Positions 42,592-51,966 of a stretch of 64,000 bases of DNA are shown here, one piece after another. Within the stretch, counting starts at the first letter, position 1. Each line of letters opens with the position of its first letter. A program made the position numbers and the translations under genes. This stretch comes from Ignavibacteriota bacterium (GTDB lineage Bacteria; Bacteroidota; Ignavibacteria; Tepidaquicellales; Tepidaquicellaceae), in contig JACREY010000022.1 in the NCBI GenBank assembly GCA_016218085.1, positions 62,001 to 126,000 on the forward strand, written 5' to 3'. The notes beneath the pieces are model-generated. The model searched no databases. It was not told the origin of the DNA and was given only the letters and a program-made list of their open reading frames with translations.

Positions 42592-44970
42592 GTGTTTTCC
42601 GATATTATTGTACCCGGCTGTTATACTTTCGAAGGCACAGTTTTTTATAAAAGAAATTTTACCGTACCGGATTCAGTTTTAAATAAATACTGCTTCCTGC
42701 TTGTTGCAGAAGGTATTAACTACGAATCCGAAATAAAAATCAACAATCTTTTCGTCTCAAAAACTTTCGGTGGTGCAAAATCATTCGTTATACCTCTGGA
42801 AGATAATGTCATTAAAAACCAGAATGAAATTTATATAAAAGTAAATAACTTACTTAATAATCTATACAGTATTCCTCTGGCAAACCAGATTAATTTCACC
42901 AGGAATTACGGTGGAATAAATAAAGATATTTACATTCTTGCTGTTCCGAAAGTATACATATTCGAAAGTTTTCATAACTGGAAATTCGAAAACGATAATA
43001 CTGTCCGGATTACTTCTTCTGTTGAGATTAATTCAAATAATATTGCCGATATTAAAGCCGAAAGTAAGGAATTTTTTGTCAGGACAAAACTCTACAAAAG
43101 AAACGGAACTGACGAAGTCGGAGAAAGCACTCCGGTCAAGCTTAATATTGAAGATTACCAGTCTGCTAACCTTTCAGCCGAATTCGTAATCAGGAATATC
43201 AATCCCTGGTCACCGGATAATCCTGAGTTGTATTTACTGAAAACAGTCATATTTAATTCATCGAATAAAATAATTGACGAGCAGTCAACCGAATTAGGAT
43301 TTGCAAACCTGAAATTCAATCCGGAATTTGTAACATTAAACGGAAAAAATATTACACTTAACGGCATTAATTATTATGAGGATTCTCCCCGCTTCGGCAG
43401 TGCACTCGATTACGGCGAAGTCGAATCCGATTTAAGAAAAATTAAGGAATATGGTTTTAACTGCATCCGGGTACCAGGTAAATCATCTCATCCTTATATT
43501 GTAAATGCCTGCAGCCGCATCGGGCTTTTCTTAATGCAGGAAATTCCATTTAACGAAGTACCTGAAAGAGTTCTGAGTGATAATAATTACGCTAACTATG
43601 CAATCGATTATCTCGAAACGATTATTAAACGGGATAAACACTCCCCTGCTGTTATTTGCTGGGGCATCGGAAATGATTTCGATGTTACAACTTCTGCATC
43701 GGTTAATTATGTCAGAAGTATTAAGGAAGCCGCGGGGAAGCTTGACCAGAGACCAGTTTACTATACTACGAGAAATATCTCAAAAGATAAATGCTCAGAA
43801 TCAGTTGATCTGAAGGGAATAAATATTTCAATTCATAATTTCGAAAAGATACAGGACCTTACAACCGAACTGAAAGCAAGCGGAAGGCAGAATGCAATCA
43901 CATTTATTTCTTCCTATGGTTTATGTATAGATAACGAGAACAGAAATGGATTCGGGGACAGGCACTCTGTCGAGTCACAGGCCAAGTTTCTTTCCGAATC
44001 TTTTAAAATTGTCAGCAAATCTTTTTTCGCAAATTTTGTTTCTTCTTATGCCGACTGGAATGCTGAATCCCCTTTAAATATGCAGCTGAATCCCAACCCA
44101 TACCTGAAAACTGACGGAATATTCGACTTTTACCGCGAACCTAAAATGTCTGCCTCTATACTTAAACGATTAATAAACGGACAGGGATACCAGAAGATAC
44201 CCGAGGGCTCCGGTGAAATTATGAAAAAGGATAATTTTTTTGTTTTCATAATTACCGGTCTTGTAGCTGTATTTTTCTTTATATTCCTTCTGGGAAAATT
44301 AAGATACTTCAAGCAGAATATTGCTAAGAGCCTCATATCCCCCAAGAATTTTCTCTATTTTGTAAAAGAGCAAATGCTTATTGCCGCATATAGAAATATA
44401 ATTCTGAATTTCTTAATTGCTCTTTCGCTCGGCTTATTCTTTGCATCGCTAATTTATCTTTACAGGGAAAATCCTAACCTCGATATGCTAATAGCTAGCA
44501 TATTTACTGACCCCGGTACAAAAATGAATATAGCAATTGTTATAAATTCCCCCGTTAATCTGCTGCTGCTGATTTCTGTAGCTGTATACCTTGTTATTGT
44601 TCTGATTACCGGAATATCATTCCTTGTTAATGCATTTTTTATAAAGAAATGTCACCTGAATACAATTTATACCGTAACTGTGTGGTCTTTAATTCCTTTT
44701 ATGATATTCCTGATTATCGGGACGGTTATTTATAAATTATCAGGCAGCAATTCTGTTTTTCTTGATGTTTCACTCGTATTATTTGTACTGATTTATTTCT
44801 ACAGCTATATTAAATTGATGCACGGTTATAAAGTAATTTTTGAACTGTCAACACTTAAAAGTTTTTTATACGGAATTTTTATATTTATATTTGTCCATGT
44901 AGTTTCTTTTGCGTATTTTTACTACGTGAAATCTACTTTAAGCGTTTTTAATTTAATTTTAAGTTATTAA
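42592..44970 (+). CDS. GH2-like pseudoenzyme fused to a polytopic membrane domain
   Basis: At least 792 residues from the GTG at 42592; the true N-terminus probably lies further upstream. Order: GH2 sugar-binding jelly roll (VPGCYTFEGTVFYKRNFTVP), an Ig-like domain (NPWSPDNPELYLLKTVIF), then a TIM barrel (LNGINYYEDSPRFGSALDYG; IREYGFNCIRVP-like KEYGFNCIRVPG). Where GH2 enzymes have the acid/base WxxGNE, it reads CWGIGNDFD (Glu to Asp, about residue 360). Where the nucleophile motif TEYG should be, it reads SSYG (about 440). After residue 549 come about six TMs (VFIITGLVAVFFFIFLLG to the C-terminus), a Yip1-like membrane region. This is probably a non-catalytic carbohydrate-binding or sensing protein in the inner membrane. 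smc follows 10 bases later. Confidence 0.75.
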   Translation: MFSDIIVPGCYTFEGTVFYKRNFTVPDSVLNKYCFLLVAEGINYESEIKINNLFVSKTFGGAKSFVIPLEDNVIKNQNEIYIKVNNLLNNLYSIPLANQINFTRNYGGINKDIYILAVPKVYIFESFHNWKFENDNTVRITSSVEINSNNIADIKAESKEFFVRTKLYKRNGTDEVGESTPVKLNIEDYQSANLSAEFVIRNINPWSPDNPELYLLKTVIFNSSNKIIDEQSTELGFANLKFNPEFVTLNGKNITLNGINYYEDSPRFGSALDYGEVESDLRKIKEYGFNCIRVPGKSSHPYIVNACSRIGLFLMQEIPFNEVPERVLSDNNYANYAIDYLETIIKRDKHSPAVICWGIGNDFDVTTSASVNYVRSIKEAAGKLDQRPVYYTTRNISKDKCSESVDLKGINISIHNFEKIQDLTTELKASGRQNAITFISSYGLCIDNENRNGFGDRHSVESQAKFLSESFKIVSKSFFANFVSSYADWNAESPLNMQLNPNPYLKTDGIFDFYREPKMSASILKRLINGQGYQKIPEGSGEIMKKDNFFVFIITGLVAVFFFIFLLGKLRYFKQNIAKSLISPKNFLYFVKEQMLIAAYRNIILNFLIALSLGLFFASLIYLYRENPNLDMLIASIFTDPGTKMNIAIVINSPVNLLLLISVAVYLVIVLITGISFLVNAFFIKKCHLNTIYTVTVWSLIPFMIFLIIGTVIYKLSGSNSVFLDVSLVLFVLIYFYSYIKLMHGYKVIFELSTLKSFLYGIFIFIFVHVVSFAYFYYVKSTLSVFNLILSY

Positions 44971-44980
44971 ATAACGGAAT

Positions 44981-47900
44981 TTGTATTTATCCAAACTGGA
45001 AATATTCGGCTTTAAATCTTTTCCCGAAAAGACCACTATAGAATTTGACAGCGGAGTAGCGGCAATCGTAGGACCTAACGGTTCGGGCAAATCCAATATT
45101 GTGGATGCCATTCGCTGGGTACTGGGAGAGCAAGGTGATAAAGCACTCCGTAGCGAAAAGCGCGAAGACGTGGTTTTCAACGGAACAAGCAAAAGAAAAC
45201 CGCTGAGCATTGCTGAAGTGTCACTTACAATTCAGAACAACAAAAATATACTTCCAACCGAATATTCCGAAGTCCAGATAGCCAGAAGGTTTTTCAGAAG
45301 CGGCGAAACAGAATATTACCTTAACGGAACTAAAGTAAGACTGAAGGATATTAAGAATCTCTTTGTCGATACTGGAATCGGTCCTGATGCTTATTCAGTC
45401 ATTGAACTTAAAATGGTAGATGCAATTCTCTCATCCGTGAAAAATGAAAGACGTAAACTCTTCGAAGAAGCTGCAGGTATAGTCTCGTATAAATACAACC
45501 GCGACCTTACAATCAAGCGTCTTGAATCCGTCAAGGAAAGCCTCAACCGCGTTAACGACATAATACGCGAAAAGCAGAGAAACGTAAACGCAATGGAAAG
45601 ACAGGTAAAGAGAGTAGAAGAGGCAAAAATTGTTTTCGAAGAGCTTAAAAACCTTGAAATCGTAGTTGCCAACTTTGAGTTCAAGATGATGGCAGATGAA
45701 ATTCAGGAAATCAAGGATCACGAAAGCGAAAATATTAACCTGAAAGAATCCCTCCTCAAGGAAATTAGCGAATACGACGAAAAATATGATACGATGAGGG
45801 AGGAAAACCAGAAGTATGAAGATACGCTTAATGGAATTAATGAGGAAATTTCCGAAAAGAAAGAGGAAATAAATGAACTGGAAAGATTTAACCTTGTGAC
45901 TTCGGAAAAAGTAAAGAATTATGAACAGAATATTCAGAGATTAAACTCCGAAAACGACAGCTTTGAAGAAAGCATTTCAAGGAATACTGATAAATCGGGA
46001 GAGATAAAGCAAAAGATAGCGGTCCTTAATAATACACTCGATTTATCTGAAACCTCCCTTTACGAGAAGAAGACGAATGTCGATTCTACGATAAAAATTA
46101 TTAATGAAAAGAAAGATGAAATTATATCTATCGGACAGAAAGTAAAAGAACTTACAAAAACACTTAATACAAAAAAATCCGAATACGAAAAAAATAAAAT
46201 CAAGCTTGATAATAATCTTGAAAGACTGAATACAATCGGCAATAATATTGAAGCAGACCTTAAAACCATTGAGAGCTACGAGAAAGAAAAGAATGAGCTT
46301 GATTTGAACCTGAATTCTCTGTTGAACGAATTCAGAAAAATTGAGAATGAATATAACACCAGTCTTGAAACAAAAGCAAAACTGGAAGAAAATATTTCTG
46401 ATTCAGAAAAGATTCTCACACAAAAGAACCTGGAACTTCAGAACAAGACAAACAGAATTGTACACCTTCAGAATCTTCTGGATTCTTTCGAGGATTATGC
46501 CGAAGGTGTAAAGTTTTTAATGAAAGATAAAAAGCACGAAGGTATAAAAACAGTCCTCGATGCGGTTGATGTAAATGACAAGTTTAAAACTGCAATCGAA
46601 ACAGCACTCGGTGAAGTGTCAAATTACCTTATACTGGATGACTCAAGGAATCTTAACAAACTCATCGGCGAACTGAATGCAAACGAAAAAGGTAAAGTAA
46701 CATTCATTCTGAACGACAAGCTCGCATACTCCAACCCGTTTGTCGAATTCGATTATTACAGACCTGATTTTCTCGATATGGAGGGGGTTTTCGGTTTTGC
46801 AACAGACCTGATTAAATGCAAAAGCCCGGAATACAGGCTCCTTCTTAACTACCTGCTGGATGAATATGTAATTGTAAGCGACGTGGATATTGCTTTCAGG
46901 TTATCCAAAGATAATTATTATAAATTCATTACCACTGAAGGCGATATAATCACCGAAAGCGTAATCAGGGCAGGCAGCAGGGTAAAGGAAGAAAGCATAA
47001 AACTTGGAAGAGAAAAACAGATTGAACGGCTGATTAAGGAAAAAAACAGCTTCGAACAGGAAATCGAAGAGCATGAAAAAAAACTTACGGAACAAAAACT
47101 CAGTCTCGAGAACCTTGATGTCGATGAGCAGAAAGAAAAGCTGGACACCCTGGAAAGAAACATTACTTCATGTAAAAACGATGTTTCGATTCTTGTGTTC
47201 AAGATTGAAGAGCTGAACAAAACTTACATTCTTAACCAGGAAATTTACAAAAGAATACAGGAAGAAAACAAGACTCTAAATGAAATTATAAATTACCTTA
47301 TAGAAGAACTTAGCAAACTTGAAAACCAGGAATCAAATCTTGAAAAAGAACTCGCCTTCCTCACTGAAGAGTTCAATGTGATTGATCAGAATTACAAGCA
47401 ATTTCTAAATGAATATAACAGCTTCAACCTCGAAGTGATAAAGCTTAAAAACGAACTGAAGAACGAAGAGGCCAGCCTGCAGCGGGCAACGAATACAATC
47501 GAATACCAGAAAAAGCAAATAGAAACAAATAAAAGACAGATACTCGATGAATCCGGATTGCTTGAAGAATTCAGGATTAATATAGAAAATAATAACGGAA
47601 AACTTTCTTCCCTGAGAAGCCAGGAACAGAGAATGACAGATGACTATAACCTTCAGAAAAAGCTTTTCGATGAGAGAAAAGACATTCAGAACAGGGTTGA
47701 CGATGAAAGACGAGGAAAAAGGCTCCTATTCGATAAAGTATCCCAGAAACTGATTGACTCCCAGATAAAAATTAAAGAGAACGATATTAAATCCGAAAAT
47801 ATCCGCACTTTCCTTAAGAAAAAATACGAACTTGACATATTTGAAAATTTCGGAGAAGTTAATGAGAATGAGAACCTATCGAAATCTTTAAATGATTTTA

Positions 47901-48604
47901 CCAACGTTACCGGTGAATTCGACCTGGAAAAAGCCAAAAGCGAAATCGATGAACTTACCGTCAGACTTAATAAACTCGGCGGCGGTTATCAGCAGCTCGT
48001 ATGGGATGACTTTCAGAGCGAAAAGGAAGAACTCGAAAGAATGATTTCACAGAAAAACGACCTTCTCGAATCTGAAAAAGATATTAGAAAAACAATTGAG
48101 AAAATTAACAATGAAGCCAGGGAAAGATTCCTGAAAACATTCGAAGAAATTAGAAATAACTTTATCAGAATATTCACGGAACTCTTCCAGGAAGGCGACG
48201 AGGCTAACCTGAAACTGATTTATGAAGCAGATGAGGAAGGCGTGATTATTGAAGACCCGCTTGAAGCTAAAATCGAAATTACCGCAAAACCCAGGGGAAA
48301 AAGACCTACTTCAATCGAACTGCTTTCCGGAGGGGAAAAAACTCTCACTGCAATTGCCCTGCTGTTTGCTATTTATCTTGTTAAGCCCTCTCCGTTCTGC
48401 ATACTGGATGAGGTCGATGCCCCTCTTGATGTCGCTAACCTGGGCAGGTTCAATAAAATGATAAGAAAATTTTCCGAAAACACACAGTTCATATTAATCA
48501 CTCATAATGAAAGGACCATGGAGCGCGTTGACAGGCTTTACGGAGTTACCATGCAGGAACCCGGTGTTACTACCATAGTCGAAACAAAATTCAGAAACAA
48601 CTAG
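44981..48604 (+). CDS. smc: Chromosome partition protein SMC
   Basis: DNA-organising ATPase of 1207 residues, normal length. Walker A GPNGSGKSNIVDAIRW lies in the first 45 residues. Then come coiled coil 1, about 170-500, the hinge, about 510-660 (GIKTVLDAVDVNDKFKTAIE), and coiled coil 2, about 670-1030. The C-terminal head has signature LSGGEKTLTAIALLFAIY and Walker B FCILDEVDAPLD. The start is TTG (44981), which gives the conserved N-terminus MYLSKLEIFGFKSF. It works with ScpA and ScpB, not found in the window. The gene follows the GH2-like gene by 10 bases and precedes the HAD gene by 1 base. Confidence 0.97.
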   Translation: MYLSKLEIFGFKSFPEKTTIEFDSGVAAIVGPNGSGKSNIVDAIRWVLGEQGDKALRSEKREDVVFNGTSKRKPLSIAEVSLTIQNNKNILPTEYSEVQIARRFFRSGETEYYLNGTKVRLKDIKNLFVDTGIGPDAYSVIELKMVDAILSSVKNERRKLFEEAAGIVSYKYNRDLTIKRLESVKESLNRVNDIIREKQRNVNAMERQVKRVEEAKIVFEELKNLEIVVANFEFKMMADEIQEIKDHESENINLKESLLKEISEYDEKYDTMREENQKYEDTLNGINEEISEKKEEINELERFNLVTSEKVKNYEQNIQRLNSENDSFEESISRNTDKSGEIKQKIAVLNNTLDLSETSLYEKKTNVDSTIKIINEKKDEIISIGQKVKELTKTLNTKKSEYEKNKIKLDNNLERLNTIGNNIEADLKTIESYEKEKNELDLNLNSLLNEFRKIENEYNTSLETKAKLEENISDSEKILTQKNLELQNKTNRIVHLQNLLDSFEDYAEGVKFLMKDKKHEGIKTVLDAVDVNDKFKTAIETALGEVSNYLILDDSRNLNKLIGELNANEKGKVTFILNDKLAYSNPFVEFDYYRPDFLDMEGVFGFATDLIKCKSPEYRLLLNYLLDEYVIVSDVDIAFRLSKDNYYKFITTEGDIITESVIRAGSRVKEESIKLGREKQIERLIKEKNSFEQEIEEHEKKLTEQKLSLENLDVDEQKEKLDTLERNITSCKNDVSILVFKIEELNKTYILNQEIYKRIQEENKTLNEIINYLIEELSKLENQESNLEKELAFLTEEFNVIDQNYKQFLNEYNSFNLEVIKLKNELKNEEASLQRATNTIEYQKKQIETNKRQILDESGLLEEFRINIENNNGKLSSLRSQEQRMTDDYNLQKKLFDERKDIQNRVDDERRGKRLLFDKVSQKLIDSQIKIKENDIKSENIRTFLKKKYELDIFENFGEVNENENLSKSLNDFTNVTGEFDLEKAKSEIDELTVRLNKLGGGYQQLVWDDFQSEKEELERMISQKNDLLESEKDIRKTIEKINNEARERFLKTFEEIRNNFIRIFTELFQEGDEANLKLIYEADEEGVIIEDPLEAKIEITAKPRGKRPTSIELLSGGEKTLTAIALLFAIYLVKPSPFCILDEVDAPLDVANLGRFNKMIRKFSENTQFILITHNERTMERVDRLYGVTMQEPGVTTIVETKFRNN

Positions 48605-48605
48605 T

Positions 48606-49358
48606 GTGAAAAATTACAAGCTTAAAATCTTCTGCGACTTCGACGGTACTGTTACTAAAAATGATGTATGGGTATCCGCTTTCGGAAAGTTTATTAAGAA
48701 CAGGGAAAAATTCGAAATTATTTGCGAGGAGTTTACCTCTAATGTGATTACTTCAAGAGAGTGCAGCCTCAGGGAATTGGACCTCATTGAAGATTTCGAT
48801 TTTAAAACACTTAATATATATCTAGATGAAGAAGAAATTGACGACCACTTCAGGGATTTCCTCGATTACTGCACCTTAAACGGATATGAAATCACACTCC
48901 TGAGCGAAGGACTCGATTACTATATCAAATATATCCTGAACCGTGAAAATCTGAATCTTAAATTTTTCAGCAATAAATTAGTTCTGAATGAAACAGATGA
49001 TAAAAACGGGAATAAGAATATCAGACTCTCTTGCGAATTCCCCTATCCCGATGAACACTGCACATACTGCGGAATGAGCAAAAGAAATATCATTATCAAT
49101 AATACGAATGATTTCGAAAATGAAGTTTCGGTTTTCATTGGAGACGGGACTTCCGATTTCTGTGCCAGCAACTATGCCGATATTGTTTTTGCAAAGAAAA
49201 AACTGGCTTCCTACTGCTGGAAGAACAATATTACCTATCACGATTATAAAAATTTTAAGGACGTGATTGAAAAGCTTGAAATAATGAAATTAAAAAATAA
49301 GATTAAACACAAATTAACCGCTAAACATTTAAGGAATGATGTTTTACTCGGAGGATAA
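48606..49358 (+). CDS. HAD-superfamily phosphatase (MtnX/phosphoserine-phosphatase-like)
   Basis: A 250-residue cytoplasmic HAD-IB protein. Motif I is FCDFDGTVTKND with the nucleophilic Asp, motif II is TLLSEGLDYYI, and motif III/IV is VFIGDGTSDFCASNYADIVFAK. A Cys pair (HCTYCGMSK) in the last third resembles the Cys-containing segment of MtnX-type phosphatases of the methionine salvage pathway. No mtn gene is near, so a general phosphatase role is equally possible. The start is GTG, 1 base after the smc stop, so it is translationally linked to smc. Confidence 0.82.
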   Translation: MKNYKLKIFCDFDGTVTKNDVWVSAFGKFIKNREKFEIICEEFTSNVITSRECSLRELDLIEDFDFKTLNIYLDEEEIDDHFRDFLDYCTLNGYEITLLSEGLDYYIKYILNRENLNLKFFSNKLVLNETDDKNGNKNIRLSCEFPYPDEHCTYCGMSKRNIIINNTNDFENEVSVFIGDGTSDFCASNYADIVFAKKKLASYCWKNNITYHDYKNFKDVIEKLEIMKLKNKIKHKLTAKHLRNDVLLGG

Positions 49359-49362
49359 ATAA

Positions 49363-49962
49363 ATGAAATCATTAGGAAAATTCTTTTTTAAATTCAGAAG
49401 CTATACACCTCTGCCTTTTTTCTTTACTATGATTCTTTTAATGAAACCGGACCTGTATTCAATTTTATCAGGCTTGCCATTAATTATTGCGGGTGAAATT
49501 ATAAGAATCTGGGCTGTAAGCTATGCCGGAAGCGAGACAAGAACTACTGACGGTGTAGGCGGTTCAAATCTGGTCACTCAAGGACCTTTTTCTATAGTCA
49601 GAAACCCTCTTTATCTCGGTAATGTACTTATATATACAGGAATTGGAATAATGAGCTTTGCGCTTTTTCCGTATCTTCAGGTTTTCGGTTTAATTTATTT
49701 TACATTTCAATATTACTGCATTATTCTTAATGAAGAAGAATATCTGACTAAATCATTCAGCGGGAAATTCGTGGTTTATCTTAAATCCGTTAACAGGTTT
49801 ATTCCCTGGAAAAGGAACATTCCGGAAGAAATAATTTCAAAACTAAAATTTGATATTAAAAGCGGGATGAAGTCGGAACGCAGGTCCTTGCAGTCAATCA
49901 TAATTTCTTCATTGATTATTATTGTATATTATATATATTCTATTTGGTACAAACCTATGTAA
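49363..49962 (+). CDS. Isoprenylcysteine carboxyl methyltransferase / PEMT-family membrane methyltransferase
   Basis: A 199-residue integral membrane protein with about four to five TMs. The SAM-binding core has GPFSIVRNPLYLGNVLIYTGIG (split across a membrane turn) followed by NEEEYLTKSFSGKFVVYLKSVNRFIPW, the RNPxYxG ... E-E ... Y pattern of ICMT/PEMT-like enzymes. Likely substrates are lipids, isoprenoids or small molecules; the family does not give specificity. It starts 4 bases after the HAD gene and ends the smc-HAD unit. A basic juxtamembrane segment (KSERR) and a C-terminal TM close the protein. Confidence 0.85.
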   Translation: MKSLGKFFFKFRSYTPLPFFFTMILLMKPDLYSILSGLPLIIAGEIIRIWAVSYAGSETRTTDGVGGSNLVTQGPFSIVRNPLYLGNVLIYTGIGIMSFALFPYLQVFGLIYFTFQYYCIILNEEEYLTKSFSGKFVVYLKSVNRFIPWKRNIPEEIISKLKFDIKSGMKSERRSLQSIIISSLIIIVYYIYSIWYKPM

Positions 49963-50091
49963 GTATGCCAGTTACGCATTAATCCAAAAGTAACACTTTA
50001 AAAAATATGCACTTGACTATATTTTTACGCTTAGTTATCTTATAAAGGAAATATTGCGTAAAAAACTAAATTTAAAAATCTTTTAAAAAAA

Positions 50092-50697
50092 ATGAAAAAA
50101 ATCAGTTTTTTTCTTTTACTAGTTATTCTAAGTAGTTTTTCTTTTTCGTTTGCACAGGAAATCCCTACAACCATAATTAGAGATGAGGATATGAAGGGAT
50201 ATAAAAAGAAGAATTTCTTCCAGTTTGCTGTTTTAGGCGGTTTTATAAATCCCCTTTTTATTTTAAATGACACTTATAATGCCAGCCCGAGTCTGGGATT
50301 CGATTTTGCATACCGGCTAAATAAAGAAACAGCATTATTTCTCGAAGGAAATTATATTTTTATGGATGCTAAGGATTCAACTGCACCTTCCAGCAATTAT
50401 CTTAACCTGGGTCTGGGCACAAGATTTTATTTTCGAGCTAAGGGTGTTCGTTCAGCATTCTTTTTTGAAGCCGCCGCAGGACCATATGTGTTTATGCAAA
50501 AATCAGGAGTATACTATGGCGTGACGCACGACTCTAAAACAATAGGAAAATTCGGAATGAATGCTGGAATGGGATGCGAAATGGTTCTCTCCAACCACGT
50601 ATTTGTAATGCTAAAAGCAAAATATAACTATATAATTGAAAATAAAGTTACAAAAAGCTTTATAATCGGAAATATGGGCCTTAATTTTAGATTTTAA
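50092..50697 (+). CDS. Small outer-membrane beta-barrel protein
   Basis: A 201-residue protein. It has a signal peptide, MKKISFFLLLVILSSFSFSF, cut after AQ, and a short conserved-looking linker (TTIIRDEDMKGYKKKNFFQ). An eight-stranded barrel follows, with alternating residues and Gly/aromatic turns (ALFLEGNYIFMDA, LNLGLGTRFYF, KFGMNAGMGCEMVLSNH), ending in NMGLNFRF. The terminal Phe is the usual barrel-assembly signal. It resembles OmpW/OmpA-type porin-like outer-membrane proteins. It is monocistronic with a terminator-like palindrome after it. The function is unknown. Confidence 0.78.
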   Translation: MKKISFFLLLVILSSFSFSFAQEIPTTIIRDEDMKGYKKKNFFQFAVLGGFINPLFILNDTYNASPSLGFDFAYRLNKETALFLEGNYIFMDAKDSTAPSSNYLNLGLGTRFYFRAKGVRSAFFFEAAAGPYVFMQKSGVYYGVTHDSKTIGKFGMNAGMGCEMVLSNHVFVMLKAKYNYIIENKVTKSFIIGNMGLNFRF

Positions 50698-50726
50698 ATT
50701 TTTATTGATTTTTTATTTTTTATATT

Positions 50727-50763
50727 AAACTTTTTAAGTATATACTTAAAAAGTTTTTTTTTG
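50727..50763 (+). terminator. AT-rich perfect palindrome with U tract
   Basis: AAACTTTTTAAGTA then TATACTTAAAAAGTTT is a perfect palindrome of 30 bases followed by TTTTT. It is 30 bases after the barrel gene. The stem is AU-rich but long, so it can act as a terminator. Confidence 0.7.
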
Positions 50764-50823
50764 CCCGTTTTCATAGGCAATCTATACTGAATATTAAAAT
50801 TATTCGGGATTTACTATTTTTAT

Positions 50824-51966
50824 ATGATGCACACAAATCCAAAAATATTTATTATTGCTGGTGAAGCTTCTGGGGATGCAAATGCTGCCGGTCTTGTCAC
50901 TGATATTGCAGCATTTAATAGAAATGTTACATTTTCCGGTATTGGAGGAAGAAGGCTTCAGGAAGCAAATGTTAAAATAATTCACGAATATTCAACAATT
51001 AACTATATAGGATTTTCAAACGTTCTGAAAAATATCGTGAAAATTAAAAGTGTGTTGAAAAATTCGGTTGAATATGTGAAGAAAGAATATCCTGACGCTA
51101 TTATATTAGTCGATTTTCCGGGCTTTAACCTTAAATTTGCCGAGACAGTAAGGAAATTCTATAAAGGAAAAATCTTTTACTATATTTCCCCGCAAATCTG
51201 GGCCTGGCATAAAAGCAGAATTAAAAAAATCAGGAAATATATTGACAGGATGCTGGTAATTTTTCCTTTCGAAGTGGAATTTTATAAAAATCTAGGCTAT
51301 GATGCGGATTATGTCGGGCACCCGTTGATTAAACGAATTGATGAATTCCTGTGTGATAATAAAAAAATGGGAACAGACAATCTAAAAGTTACTTTATTGC
51401 CCGGAAGCAGAATCGAAGAAATTAAAAGAATATTTCCTGTCCTAGCTGATGTTTCTGAAAAAATCCGACATGAATTCAAAGCTGAAATAAGCCTGATTTA
51501 TCCGGATTATATCGGACCGGTTGTTTATAAAGATATTCTTAAAGGAAAAACCTGTAGCCTGATTGCAAATTCAGGAATCAGCCACTATAATACTTTGATA
51601 AACTCCGACCTCGTGATTACTAAATTCGGTACTACTACTCTTGAACTCGGTCTGCTAGGAGTTCCGTTCCTTTCGGTTTATAAAGCAGGCCTGTCAAATT
51701 ATTTAATAGCAAAATCGTTATCGGACATAAAATATGTATCAATGCCGAATATTCTGATGAAGAAGGAAATTGTAAAGGAACTTATTCAGTATGACTTTAC
51801 TTGCAGTAAAATATTAGAAGAATCCGAGAAAATTTTAACGAACTCGAATTACAGAAATAACATGCTTGAAAATTTCAGTCAGATGAAAAAAATATTTTAT
51901 GAAACACCTATACCAAAAACAGGAGCTGAAATTATAATTGAGGAACTGAATAATAGTAAATTATGA
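50824..51966 (+). CDS. lpxB: Lipid-A-disaccharide synthase
   Basis: GT19 glycosyltransferase of 380 residues that joins UDP-diacylglucosamine and lipid X to make the lipid A disaccharide on the inner face of the inner membrane. Diagnostic segments: the N-terminus IFIIAGEASGDANAAGLV, VDFPGFNLKFAETVRK, YYISPQIWAWHKSRIKKIRK, YVGHPLIKRID, LLPGSRIEEIKRIFPV and the C-terminal VITKFGTTTLELGLLGVPF. It is the first gene of a long co-directional run; its stop overlaps the ATG of lpxK (ATGA). Confidence 0.97.
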   Translation: MMHTNPKIFIIAGEASGDANAAGLVTDIAAFNRNVTFSGIGGRRLQEANVKIIHEYSTINYIGFSNVLKNIVKIKSVLKNSVEYVKKEYPDAIILVDFPGFNLKFAETVRKFYKGKIFYYISPQIWAWHKSRIKKIRKYIDRMLVIFPFEVEFYKNLGYDADYVGHPLIKRIDEFLCDNKKMGTDNLKVTLLPGSRIEEIKRIFPVLADVSEKIRHEFKAEISLIYPDYIGPVVYKDILKGKTCSLIANSGISHYNTLINSDLVITKFGTTTLELGLLGVPFLSVYKAGLSNYLIAKSLSDIKYVSMPNILMKKEIVKELIQYDFTCSKILEESEKILTNSNYRNNMLENFSQMKKIFYETPIPKTGAEIIIEELNNSKL

